From positions 186,001 through 250,000 of the forward strand of contig NZ_OAOP01000004.1 in the NCBI RefSeq assembly GCF_900207585.1: a stretch of DNA of 64,000 bases, given 5' to 3'. Positions 1 to 7,801 of this stretch are shown here, piece by piece (positions within the stretch are counted from its first letter, which is position 1; every line of letters starts with the position of its first letter). Both the position numbers and the translations under genes were made by a program. Below the pieces are notes generated by a model. It was not told the origin of the DNA. It saw nothing but the letters and a program-made list of their open reading frames with translations, and did no database searches. The stretch is from Bacillus oleivorans. Its GTDB lineage: Bacteria > Bacillota > Bacilli > Bacillales > JC228.

Positions 1-103
1 ACTTCATGTGCCGCACAAATTATCATGATGGTTAACTCCTTTTTTAAATATAAAAAAGCCATAGGCAAGAACACCTCACCCATGGCACCCAGACATATAT
101 CTA

Positions 104-134
104 AAAACAAAAAGAGAGCTCAAATAAGCTCTCC
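104..134 (-). terminator. Rho-independent terminator after the small peptide gene
   Basis: Arms GAGAGCT (114-120) and AGCTCTC (127-133) form a 7-bp stem with a 6-nt loop. On the minus strand the hairpin is followed by a T-rich run. It lies just downstream of the 44-aa gene ending at 172. Confidence 0.6.
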
Positions 135-171
135 TTTTATCTTATTTCAATTTAGATGGATAAAGAGATTC

Positions 172-306
172 TTATTGTTTTATTGTTGCTATGCAGTTGC
201 TAAAAAAGGGCATACGTATCCCGTTAGCAGCTGCATCATGCAAAATCGCACAGCAAATACTTAAAAAGCTAAGAATTTGTGAGCGCCCAACAACAAAACG
301 ATTCAT
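172..306 (-). CDS. Small Cys-containing peptide, 44 aa, unknown function
   Basis: This is a 44-codon reading frame starting MNRFVVGRSQ and ending IATIKQ. It is supported by an almost perfect Shine-Dalgarno (AAAGGAGGTGG) about 7 nt before the ATG, a consensus-like promoter just upstream and a terminator just downstream, so it is probably a real transcribed gene. The middle is moderately hydrophobic with a Cys-Cys pair (residues 18-19) and a third Cys at 38. I do not recognise a family. It could be a small regulatory or secreted peptide, or a leader. Codon-level conservation in relatives would settle whether it is translated. Confidence 0.55.
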   Translation of the reverse strand: MNRFVVGRSQILSFLSICCAILHDAAANGIRMPFFSNCIATIKQ

Positions 307-347
307 CTCTTGATCCACCTCCTTTGCCGAACTTAAAACATAGTTTA

Positions 348-376
348 AGTATAAATTTTTCCATTATGAATTACAA
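348..376 (-). promoter_or_regulatory. SigA-type promoter for the small peptide gene
   Basis: The minus strand reads TTGTAA (371-376), a 17-bp spacer, then TATACT (348-353). The -35 hexamer overlaps the stop codon of the upstream helicase gene, and the -10 lies about 40 bp before the peptide ATG. Confidence 0.55.
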
Positions 377-2665
377 GCCTGCTTCGTCTAAAACCCTAAA
401 ATGCTGCCACTCATAAGGGAGTAACCGCTGATACTTATCTGAAAGGAATCTGTCCTCTATAAGTACCAAAATTCCTTTGTCCTCTTCTGTTCGAATCAGC
501 CGGCCGCCTGCCTGTAAAACCTTGTTCATTCCAGGGAACACATATGCGTAATCATATCCGCTCTTTCCCTTTTGATTGTAAAAATCTTTAATTAAGTCAC
601 GTTCTACTCCTATTTGCGGAAGTCCCACCCCAACTACAATTACTCCTGTCAGCCTGTCTCCTTTTAGGTCAATGCCTTCGGAAAAGATTCCGCCTAAAAC
701 AGCGAAGCCAACTATTGAACTCTCATGACTTGTTTCAAAGCTGGCCAAAAAAACCTCCCTTTCACGTTCAGACATAGACTGGCTTTGAACGAGTGTTTTT
801 ACACCTTCCCATTCCTCCTGCAAGCATTCCTCATACACATCCACCAAATATTTGTAGGACGGGAAAAAGATAAGATAATTGCCTTTTCTCTGGCTTATCA
901 TGTCTCGAATGGTTTTAACGATTCTCTTTTTTGAACGCTCCCGATCATGGTACCGGGTTGAAACCGGCTGAATATAGAGCTCTAAATGTTCCCGGGGAAA
1001 GGGGGACGGAATCGATATTGCATAATCTTCTTTCTTTCCACCCAGCATTTCTTTATAAAAGGAAAGCGGTGAAAAGGTTGCTGAAAAATAAATCGTCGCA
1101 CGAAAATGTTTGGCTGCTAGTCCCAAGAGATAAGAAGGATCAAGACAGTATAGCTTGACACGCACTTCACTTTTTTCGATTTCGATAAAAGTTACATAGC
1201 GTTCATCAAAAAGCTTCGAGGTCTTCAGGAATGATTGTGCTAAAAAATACGTTTCTAATAGTAGTTTATTGTTCTCTGCAAGCAGTTCTCTCTCTGCTTC
1301 AGCCACAAAGCTATCAAGTAAAATGATTAAATCTTCCGGAAGTTCCCGTTCTACGATATAGGGCTGATTCCCTGACTGTTTTTTCAGATGAAGCAAGTGC
1401 TCATTAATCGCTTTTGCACTTTCAAAGAGATAAGAATTTTTGCCTTTATAGTCCCGTTTCAACTGTAAGAAATCGGATTTTAACAAATGAGCGGAAAACA
1501 TATCACGCGACCGATCAACCAGATTATGTGCTTCATCAACGAGAACGACAGATTTCCTTTTTTGTTCATCAAAGAACCGCTTCAATGATACTTGCGGGTC
1601 ATATAAATAATTGTAATCACAAATAATAGCATCAGCGATATAGGCAAGATCTAAAGAGAATTCAAATGGGCAAACCCTATGCTTTTGGGCATATGCCGCA
1701 ATAACGTCACGATTCATAATCGTTTCATTAGCAAAAATATCTAAAACCGCCACATTAATCCGGTCGTAATAACCATCAGCAAACTCACAATGGTCTTTAG
1801 AACATATCGTTTCATCCTTAAAGCAGACCTTGTCCTTTGCAGTAATCGTCACTGCTTTACATTGAAGCCCTTTATCTTCCATTAGATGCAAAGCGTCTTC
1901 CGCAGCCGTTCTCGTTATCGTTTTCGCTGTAACATAGAAGAAACGGTCAATCTCATCTTTGCCGAAAGCTTTAACTGCTGGAAACATAGTAGAAATCGTC
2001 TTTCCAGTACCGGTGGGAGCCATTGCAAATAAATTCTTTTCCGCCATGATACTTTTATATACGGCCCCTGCAAAATTCCTTTGCCCGCTTCGATAGGATG
2101 GGAAAGGGAAAGCTAGGTTCATTGCACTCTCTGTCCTTTTTTCCCGATGTTCTTTTATCAGAAATGCAAAAGGTGCATACTGTTCAACCGTAGCTAAAAC
2201 AAACGCTTCTAAGTCTTCATAGGTACTTACCGTCACAAATTGTTTAATTTCTTTCGATTCTGTTTGAACATAGGTGAGCCTGATTTTAATCGTATCCAGT
2301 TGCTTTTCCTTAGCCAGAATGAATCCGTAAAACTTAGCTTGGGCCCAATAAACAGGATAGGATTCTTCTGTTATTTCTTGAAGCGGCCTCGAGGTTGACT
2401 TGATTTCATCAATCATAATGCCATCTTGTTCATGAATAACACCATCGCATCTTCCCTCGATTTCAAAAACAAGCCCCTCAAAAGGAATCACACAGGAAAC
2501 CGGAACTTCTTTTTCATCCGAATCCTTATACGTACTTTGAACTGCTTGATGAATTTTCGTCCCTACCTGGAGAGGCGTAACCGAACGGAAGCGAGAATCG
2601 ATACTCCCGCTTGCGTAGACATATTCAACTAGTCCTCTTACAGATATTTTTACAGCATTTATCAC
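371..2665 (-). CDS. PD-(D/E)XK nuclease domain fused to an XPD/DinG-type Fe-S helicase
   Basis: A 764-aa protein. The N-terminal ~180 residues carry a PD-(D/E)XK-type nuclease signature, with D74 in GRCDG followed by E87-I-K89, in the arrangement of Cas4/RecB-like nucleases. The rest is a superfamily 2 helicase of the Rad3/XPD/DinG group: Walker A APTGTGKT (216-223), four cysteines (281, 288, 293, 332) positioned like the XPD Fe-S cluster, DEAH at 377-380, and a C-terminal helicase half with a QAGGRLIR motif. Such proteins are expected to act in DNA repair or processing of branched DNA; the actual substrate is not known from sequence. The start is GTG with AGGTGA 5 nt upstream. It appears monocistronic, and its tail holds the -35 of the next promoter. 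Confidence 0.85.
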   Translation of the reverse strand: MINAVKISVRGLVEYVYASGSIDSRFRSVTPLQVGTKIHQAVQSTYKDSDEKEVPVSCVIPFEGLVFEIEGRCDGVIHEQDGIMIDEIKSTSRPLQEITEESYPVYWAQAKFYGFILAKEKQLDTIKIRLTYVQTESKEIKQFVTVSTYEDLEAFVLATVEQYAPFAFLIKEHREKRTESAMNLAFPFPSYRSGQRNFAGAVYKSIMAEKNLFAMAPTGTGKTISTMFPAVKAFGKDEIDRFFYVTAKTITRTAAEDALHLMEDKGLQCKAVTITAKDKVCFKDETICSKDHCEFADGYYDRINVAVLDIFANETIMNRDVIAAYAQKHRVCPFEFSLDLAYIADAIICDYNYLYDPQVSLKRFFDEQKRKSVVLVDEAHNLVDRSRDMFSAHLLKSDFLQLKRDYKGKNSYLFESAKAINEHLLHLKKQSGNQPYIVERELPEDLIILLDSFVAEAERELLAENNKLLLETYFLAQSFLKTSKLFDERYVTFIEIEKSEVRVKLYCLDPSYLLGLAAKHFRATIYFSATFSPLSFYKEMLGGKKEDYAISIPSPFPREHLELYIQPVSTRYHDRERSKKRIVKTIRDMISQRKGNYLIFFPSYKYLVDVYEECLQEEWEGVKTLVQSQSMSEREREVFLASFETSHESSIVGFAVLGGIFSEGIDLKGDRLTGVIVVGVGLPQIGVERDLIKDFYNQKGKSGYDYAYVFPGMNKVLQAGGRLIRTEEDKGILVLIEDRFLSDKYQRLLPYEWQHFRVLDEAGL

Positions 2666-2719
2666 AGTATCACCTAATTACATCATTATTACCTCTATCT
2701 TACCGGTTTTTGGGCAAAA

Positions 2720-2750
2720 GAAATACCCCACCCAAAAGAGTGAGGTATTG
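2720..2750 (-). terminator. Terminator downstream of the FMN reductase
   Basis: Arms AATACCCCAC (2722-2731) and GTGAGGTATT (2740-2749) pair almost fully. The minus strand continues into TTTCTTTTG. Confidence 0.75.
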
Positions 2751-2756
2751 CCTTTC

Positions 2757-3311
2757 CTATTGTGTAAATACTTTTGTCTTTTCAATCCAATCAATAAAAT
2801 TAGCGACAACCTGATCTAAAAATTGAACAGTCGGTTCATGAATCAATTGGCCAGACTCATCGACCTTTTCTTGTACCACTCCAATAAAGACCTCATTCCC
2901 CGGAAGAGTCAGAGCCGAAACACCGGGTGAGTTTAAAATTTGGCGAAGATGCATTTGCGCGCGGGCTGTTCCAAGAACACCTCCAGAAGCACCAACAATC
3001 ATGGCTGGTTTTTTAACCATTACTTTTTCCACTCTCGAGAACCAATCAATTACATTCTTTAAAAGGCCAGGGATGGAATGATTATACTCAGGTGTAACAA
3101 ATAACAGACCATCACTGTTTAAAATCCGCTCTCTTAAATCCTTAACAACCGCAGGAGGATCCAATTCATCATCCTGGTTGTACATCGGGAGCTGGTCTAT
3201 CGGCAGAATCTCGACTTCGATTTGATCAGCGTATCGTTTTTGGATGTATTTGGCGATCTTTTTATTGTAGGAATCCTTTCGGTTGCTTCCTACCATTGCT
3301 GCAATTTTCAT
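2757..3311 (-). CDS. NADPH-dependent FMN reductase family protein
   Basis: A 184-aa flavodoxin-fold reductase expected to bind FMN and reduce it, or quinones/azo compounds, with NAD(P)H in the cytosol. Family marks are the phosphate loop GSNRKDSYNKK (residues 8-18) and the flavin-contact motif PEYNHSIPG (74-82), followed by NVIDW. The ATG giving MKIAAMVGSN is chosen because it has a strong AGGAGGTG upstream. An in-frame extension of 11 residues has no ribosome site and is not part of the family fold. Its own terminator lies just downstream. The substrate cannot be specified. Confidence 0.85.
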   Translation of the reverse strand: MKIAAMVGSNRKDSYNKKIAKYIQKRYADQIEVEILPIDQLPMYNQDDELDPPAVVKDLRERILNSDGLLFVTPEYNHSIPGLLKNVIDWFSRVEKVMVKKPAMIVGASGGVLGTARAQMHLRQILNSPGVSALTLPGNEVFIGVVQEKVDESGQLIHEPTVQFLDQVVANFIDWIEKTKVFTQ

Positions 3312-3529
3312 ACTGAACACCTCCTGAGAAATATAATTGCACATTCATTTTTACAAAAAGATGTCCCATATTTCACTTATTTTGCTCACAATTCCTATTT
3401 TTGAATCGATTTTACTAGAATTTCCCTGCTTAGAAGTAAGAACAAGAAATACAATAGCTGAAAAAAATAAAATGTAAGGTACAAGCGTTCAGCTCATGGA
3501 AGGCTAGACTCTTTTTTGTGTTTCGGGAC

Positions 3530-3760
3530 CCGAGATGGAGAGGATTTTTGGAGCGAAAGTCATGTGGTTGAAGCGGAAATTTACATTTTTGAGCACAAAT
3601 CAGGGTTTTGGAGCGTCTTTTTCGTTTTTTGGAGCACGAGCCCGCAGCAATGGAGCGGATTTCCTGCTTTTAGGAGCGGAGATCAGGGAGATTGGAGCAG
3701 GAAACCAGGGTTTTGAGCAAAAATTTAGATTTTAGAGCGATACCTCTTAGCTTGAAGCCT
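3530..3760. repeat. Degenerate 20-21-bp periodic array, GGAGC core (array A)
   Basis: The core GAGC or AAGC begins at 3551, 3571, 3591, 3611, 3632, 3653, 3674, 3695, 3715, 3735 and 3755, so every step is 20 or 21 bp; a weaker unit precedes at about 3532. Each unit is a T-run (TTTTGGAGC), then about 10 variable bases often ending in CAGGG or similar. No gene is credible here; the open frames across it exist because 21 is a multiple of three. Function unknown. Confidence 0.85.
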
Positions 3761-3764
3761 GAAA

Positions 3765-4018
3765 ATTTGGGCTTGATCATTAAGTAATGGGCGCGAATCA
3801 CAATTATTGGGTGGGTCCGTGACTTATTTGGGCGAGTTCCGCAGTTTATTGGGCGCTCATCCCTAGTATTTGGGCACTTCTCCCGTTTTATTGGGCAGGA
3901 AATTTTATAATTGGGCGACCCCAACAATATTTGGGCGGCATCTCGATAATTGGGCTGCCACCACAATATTTGGGCGCCCATCAAAATAATCGGTCCGGAA
4001 ACAAAGTAATTAGGCGGG
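3765..4018. repeat. Degenerate 20-21-bp periodic array, GGGC core (array B)
   Basis: The core GGGC (a few variants GGGT, GGTC, AGGC) begins at 3769, 3789, 3809, 3830, 3851, 3872, 3893, 3913, 3933, 3952, 3972, 3992 and about 4012. That is 13 units with steps of 19-21 bp. The typical unit is TATTTGGGCG followed by about 10 variable bases. It directly follows array A in the same orientation, with a phase jump of about 14 bp at the junction. The rest of the gap (3312-3529 and 4019-4166) shows nothing I can assign. Confidence 0.85.
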
Positions 4019-4166
4019 TATTCTTAATGATTCTTTAAGATTTGTTTATCATTCCAGATTTTTGTCTATTATTGTCCATTTTTTTACCACGTAACAAAAT
4101 ATACATACTTATTATAGAATACTTATCCACAAGCAGGGAGTTTTATAATTTCCTAAGCAACAAATA

Positions 4167-4193
4167 AGGAGGATGGATCGTCCCCACCCTCCT
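4167..4193 (-). terminator. Probable terminator of the 51-aa gene
   Basis: GGAGGATGG (4168-4176) pairs with CCACCCTCC (4184-4192) with one mismatch and a 7-nt loop. The minus-strand tail TTATTTGTT is only moderately T-rich. Confidence 0.5.
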
Positions 4194-4199
4194 GTTCAT

Positions 4200-4355
4200 T
4201 TATTTTTTATTTTTTTGCTGCCCGCTTTTCTTTTGGCTTTGATTTTGGCTATTGCCCACTTGCATATCCGTACCAAACTCTATATCATTTTTGCCTTCTT
4301 GGCCTTTTAGCTGCTGGCGCTTTTGATCTTTGTTTTGCATTCCTTGTTTGGACAT
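4200..4355 (-). CDS. Small hydrophilic Lys/Gln-rich protein, 51 aa
   Basis: A 51-residue frame starting MSKQGMQNKDQKRQQ and ending QQKNKK, with GGAGGT 8 nt before the ATG and a hairpin just after the stop. Composition is about one third Lys plus Gln, with no hydrophobic segment. That resembles the many small basic proteins of Bacillus spores, but I cannot match it to a named small acid-soluble spore protein family, so this is only a suggestion. It sits alone between two repeat arrays. Confidence 0.6.
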   Translation of the reverse strand: MSKQGMQNKDQKRQQLKGQEGKNDIEFGTDMQVGNSQNQSQKKSGQQKNKK

Positions 4356-4479
4356 ATTAGGTACCTCCATTTACGTAATAGTTCGATTACTAATACCTAT
4401 TGTCCCAGACAAGAAATGATATTATTCTAATGAAATTGTGGTTTGGGAGCAGGAAATACAGAGTAAATATTCATTTTTT

Positions 4480-4806
4480 TCGTTTTTACCGAACTCAGTG
4501 CGGTTTTACAGAACTTACCTCTGTTTTACCGAACTTAGAACCTATTTAACCGAACTCGGAAATTGTTTAAGCGAACTCAGAATGATTTTACCGAACTCGG
4601 GACCCACTTTACCGAACTCGGAATCATTTTACAGAACTCAACACTGTTTTTCCGAACTCAGAACCGTTTTTCCGGACTCAACTCCATTTATTCCGGACTC
4701 TGCTCCCGTTTTTCCGGACTCAACTCCTGTTATCCCGGACTCAGCACCCAGTATTCCGGACTCTGCTCCCGTTTTTCCGGACGGTAACTCCCTTTTTATC
4801 CAGACT
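4480..4806. repeat. Degenerate 20-21-bp periodic array, GAACTC/GGACTC core (array C)
   Basis: The core begins at 4491, 4511, 4531, 4552, 4573, 4593, 4614, 4634, 4654, 4674, 4695, 4716, 4737, 4758, 4779 and about 4802. All steps are 20-21 bp except the last. Units read TTTTACCGAACTC plus 7-8 variable bases. The first nine cores are GAACT(C/T) and the following ones GGACTC (the 4779 unit is GGACGG), so the array drifts along its length. It ends about 40 bp from the 3' end of the oxidoreductase gene. No protein-coding gene is supported. Confidence 0.9.
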
Positions 4807-4847
4807 CTCCGCCTTAATCCATCTGCGAGCCAAAGTTATGGTGCAAC

Positions 4848-5831
4848 CTACCTTTCCACCCCAAACACAATATCATTCTGTCTCCGTGCTTCTGCCGTGA
4901 TCCTTAGAGCAGCCTCACTTATTCTTCTCAACTCTTCATACCGTTCACAGTTTCGAGTCTCAATGATTTCTTTAAATGCCTCGATTTCATATACCATATC
5001 TAATTCCTTTTGCGGCTCAGCCAGCTCTTCCGTCAATCCTGTTATCCGATTCTTATAGGAAATCTTTGTAACCGGTGCAATATGGTCAAATGTAATCGTC
5101 CCTGATTCCCCTTGGATCTCACAAGGTAATTCGGCATTAACAATTTTTGAACAAAGTATTGTACATACAAACCCATCATATTCTAAAATCAGTGTCCCGC
5201 TGCCATCTACTCCGGTTGGTATAATGACTGGAAAATATGATACATTCTTTGGTTCTCCAAACAATGATACTGCAGCAAAAATCGGGTACACCCCTAAATC
5301 CACTAACGCTCCTCCCGAATACTTAAGAGAAAAAATATTAGGTTCTTCCCCTTTCAGGACCAAATCATAGCGAGAAGAATATTTCATATATGAAAGGACG
5401 GCACTTCTAATTTTACCGACCTTATGTATCTGATCTTTTAACCGCCTAAAATTAGGAGCATGAATATTGCGGGCTGCTTCGAATAACAACACACCGTTTA
5501 CATCTGCTATTTCAAAAGCCCACTGCCATTCTTCAAGATTGGAAAAGATTGGTTTCTCGCATATCACATGTTTCTTATGTTCCAGGAAAAGCTTCACTTG
5601 TTCAAAGTGCAAGGAATTCGGTGAAGCAATATACACGACATCAATCTGATCACTTTTGGCCATTTCATTTAAGTCCGTATAAATGGAAGTCGCCTTAAAC
5701 CTGTCAGCAAATTGTTTCGCTTTTTCGTAAGATCTTGAATACACACTCGTTAAATGAACGTCCTTTGCTTCTTGAGCTGACTCGATAAAACGGATCGTAA
5801 TTTCACTGGTTCCAATCACACCATAGTTCAT
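4848..5831 (-). CDS. Gfo/Idh/MocA family NAD(P)-dependent oxidoreductase
   Basis: A 327-aa cytosolic dehydrogenase-like protein. The N-terminal Rossmann motif is YGVIGTSEI (residues 3-11), and the family EKP motif lies at 92-94 (VICEKPIFSN); the C-terminal half is the dimerisation and substrate domain. Members oxidise or reduce sugars, inositols or related compounds with NAD(P); the substrate is not evident and no neighbouring sugar gene helps. The ATG at 5831 is preferred over an upstream in-frame ATG because the protein then begins at the Rossmann strand and a GAGGG lies in front. The 3' end abuts repeat array C. Confidence 0.85.
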   Translation of the reverse strand: MNYGVIGTSEITIRFIESAQEAKDVHLTSVYSRSYEKAKQFADRFKATSIYTDLNEMAKSDQIDVVYIASPNSLHFEQVKLFLEHKKHVICEKPIFSNLEEWQWAFEIADVNGVLLFEAARNIHAPNFRRLKDQIHKVGKIRSAVLSYMKYSSRYDLVLKGEEPNIFSLKYSGGALVDLGVYPIFAAVSLFGEPKNVSYFPVIIPTGVDGSGTLILEYDGFVCTILCSKIVNAELPCEIQGESGTITFDHIAPVTKISYKNRITGLTEELAEPQKELDMVYEIEAFKEIIETRNCERYEELRRISEAALRITAEARRQNDIVFGVER

Positions 5832-5918
5832 TTTAAAATCCCTCTCTCTTGTAATGATTAGGTATCTTGATTTTAACAGAATCCCCTTTACAAAATATAT
5901 CAAATCAGACAAAACAAA

Positions 5919-5963
5919 AAACCGCTAGGAGGCAGGATATTCATCCATTTACTCCACACGGTT
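5919..5963 (-). terminator. Terminator of the ABC exporter operon
   Basis: On the minus strand ACCG and GGAG pair with CTCC and CGGT across an internal TGT/TAG mismatch, followed by a run of six T. It lies 9 nt after the second exporter gene. Confidence 0.6.
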
Positions 5964-5971
5964 TATTCATG

Positions 5972-7801
5972 TTAAATAACTTCCTTCTGCAGCTGGCTAT
6001 AATACAGTCCATGATAAATGCCTTTTTGCTCAAGCAATGATTGATTTGATCCCTTTTCTATGATTCGGCCGTCTTCTAAGACAAGGATCTGATCGGCCTG
6101 CTGAATCGTATTCAGCCGGTGGGCAATTACAAAACTAGTACGGCCCTTCATTAAACGCTGCAGCGCTTCTTGAATTTTCATTTCTGTAATCGTATCAATG
6201 CTGCTTGTTGCCTCGTCTAAGATTAGTATCTTTGGATTAGCGAGAATTGCTCTTGCAATTGAAAGCAATTGTCTTTGCCCCTGACTGATACCGCCGCCGT
6301 CTTGAGTTAGAACCATGTTGTATTGCCCTGGCAGCTTCATAATGAAGGAGTGAGCATTAGCTAGTTTTGCCGCTTCTATGACTTCCTCATCAGTCGCATC
6401 TAATCTTCCATAGCGGATATTTTCACGGATGGTTCCCTGGAACAGGAAGGAATCTTGCAATACAAACCCCATGTTTTGCCGCAGGCTCTCTCTTTTAATA
6501 TCCTTGATATCATATCCATCGATTAAAATCCGGCCCTGTTCTACCTCATAAAACCTTGACAGCAGATTAATAATCGTGGTTTTTCCAGCTCCAGTAGGGC
6601 CAACCAGCGCGACTGTTTGCCCTGGAGAGACATAAAAACTAATATCATTGACGGTCTGGCTGTCTTCCTCATAAGCAAACGTAACGTGTTCGAATTCAAC
6701 CTCGCCTTTTACATCGGATAAAGTGAATGCTCCTGGCTCATCCTTTACTTCTTCTGCCTCATCTAAAATATCGAATACCCTCTCCGCACCTGCAATCGCG
6801 GAAAGAAGAGTGTTAAATTGGTTGGCCAAATCGTTTAGCGGCCGTGTGAATTGCCGTGAATACTCGGTAAATATCACAATAACCCCGATCGAAACGATCT
6901 GCTTTAAGGCTAATATCCCCCCGACTCCGGCAATAATTGCAAAGCTTAGATTATTTAACATATTCATCAGCTTCGGGATAAAGCCAGAGAACGTCTGCGC
7001 CCAGAAACCGGATCCTTTTAATCGCTCCCCTTTTTCTAAAAATTCGGCTATCACTCTATCTTCCTGTGAAAAACTCTTTATGATGCGCTGTCCGGAAATG
7101 GTTTCTTCGATAAAGCCGTTTAATTCTCCTAAATTCCGCTGCTGTTCCTTAAAAAGTTTTCCTGTCCGTTTTGTAATCCACTTCATTCCATAGAACATCA
7201 TTGGCACAATGATTAATGTCACTAATGTAAGAAGCGGACTGAGCCAAAGCATCACAGTTACAGTTCCGGTCAGGGTAAGAAAACTTGAAAAAATCTGAAT
7301 CACAGACGAGTTTAAAGTCGAGCTGACATTTTCAATATCATTTGTAATCCGGCTCATCAGTTCCCCATGCTTCCTTTTATCAAAAAACGGGATTGGCAGT
7401 TTATGAAGATGACGAAATAGCTGGTTTCGCATTGTATAAACGGTATTCTGCGCAATACCAATCATCCAAAAATTTTGGAACCAAACCGATATAGAATGCA
7501 GCAAATAAACGGCGAGCAAACCTCCGAGCAGCTTCACTAAACCGCTTGAGTCTCTTGTAACGATGAATTCATCAACGGCTACCCCTACCAAAAACGGACC
7601 CAGCAAAGCTAAACCAGAACTAATCAGCACCATTAATAACACAAGAGACAGAAGTCCCTTACTCTTGGCTAAATAAGACCAGATTCGTTTTAAAGTTCCA
7701 AACCAGTTTCTCGCTTTAGGCCGCTTTTTCCCTAGTAAAGCATCGAGTTTCTCAAGCGGGATTTTTTCATATTGGAAAGGTTCAATGAATGGCTTGAGCA
7801 T
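5972..7801 (-). CDS. ABC exporter half-transporter with canonical Walker B (YfiC-like)
   Basis: A 609-aa half-transporter with an N-terminal six-helix membrane domain (about 50-330) and a C-terminal ATPase. Walker A is GPTGAGKTT (401-409), the signature is ISQGQ (505-509, a variant of LSGGQ), and Walker B ILILDE (525-530) keeps the catalytic Glu. It overlaps the preceding half-transporter by 20 bp, so the two are co-translated and should form a heterodimer in the plasma membrane, exporting drugs or lipid-like compounds. Length and order match B. subtilis YfiB-YfiC better than YheI-YheH, but that assignment is from memory. The substrate is unknown. Confidence 0.85.
   Translation of the reverse strand: MLKPFIEPFQYEKIPLEKLDALLGKKRPKARNWFGTLKRIWSYLAKSKGLLSLVLLMVLISSGLALLGPFLVGVAVDEFIVTRDSSGLVKLLGGLLAVYLLHSISVWFQNFWMIGIAQNTVYTMRNQLFRHLHKLPIPFFDKRKHGELMSRITNDIENVSSTLNSSVIQIFSSFLTLTGTVTVMLWLSPLLTLVTLIIVPMMFYGMKWITKRTGKLFKEQQRNLGELNGFIEETISGQRIIKSFSQEDRVIAEFLEKGERLKGSGFWAQTFSGFIPKLMNMLNNLSFAIIAGVGGILALKQIVSIGVIVIFTEYSRQFTRPLNDLANQFNTLLSAIAGAERVFDILDEAEEVKDEPGAFTLSDVKGEVEFEHVTFAYEEDSQTVNDISFYVSPGQTVALVGPTGAGKTTIINLLSRFYEVEQGRILIDGYDIKDIKRESLRQNMGFVLQDSFLFQGTIRENIRYGRLDATDEEVIEAAKLANAHSFIMKLPGQYNMVLTQDGGGISQGQRQLLSIARAILANPKILILDEATSSIDTITEMKIQEALQRLMKGRTSFVIAHRLNTIQQADQILVLEDGRIIEKGSNQSLLEQKGIYHGLYYSQLQKEVI

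Noticed and set aside
3516..3984. Long open frames on both strands across arrays A and B
   Set aside because: They persist because the 21-bp repeat is a multiple of three, have no ribosome site and consist of repeated short peptides.
4480..4806. Array C as a CRISPR
   Set aside because: Units are 20-21 bp with a core of about 12 bp and no distinct spacers, no leader and no cas genes.
4438..5058. 206-aa open frame rich in PNS/PDSAP repeats
   Set aside because: It is a translation of array C running into the antisense of the oxidoreductase; no start signals.
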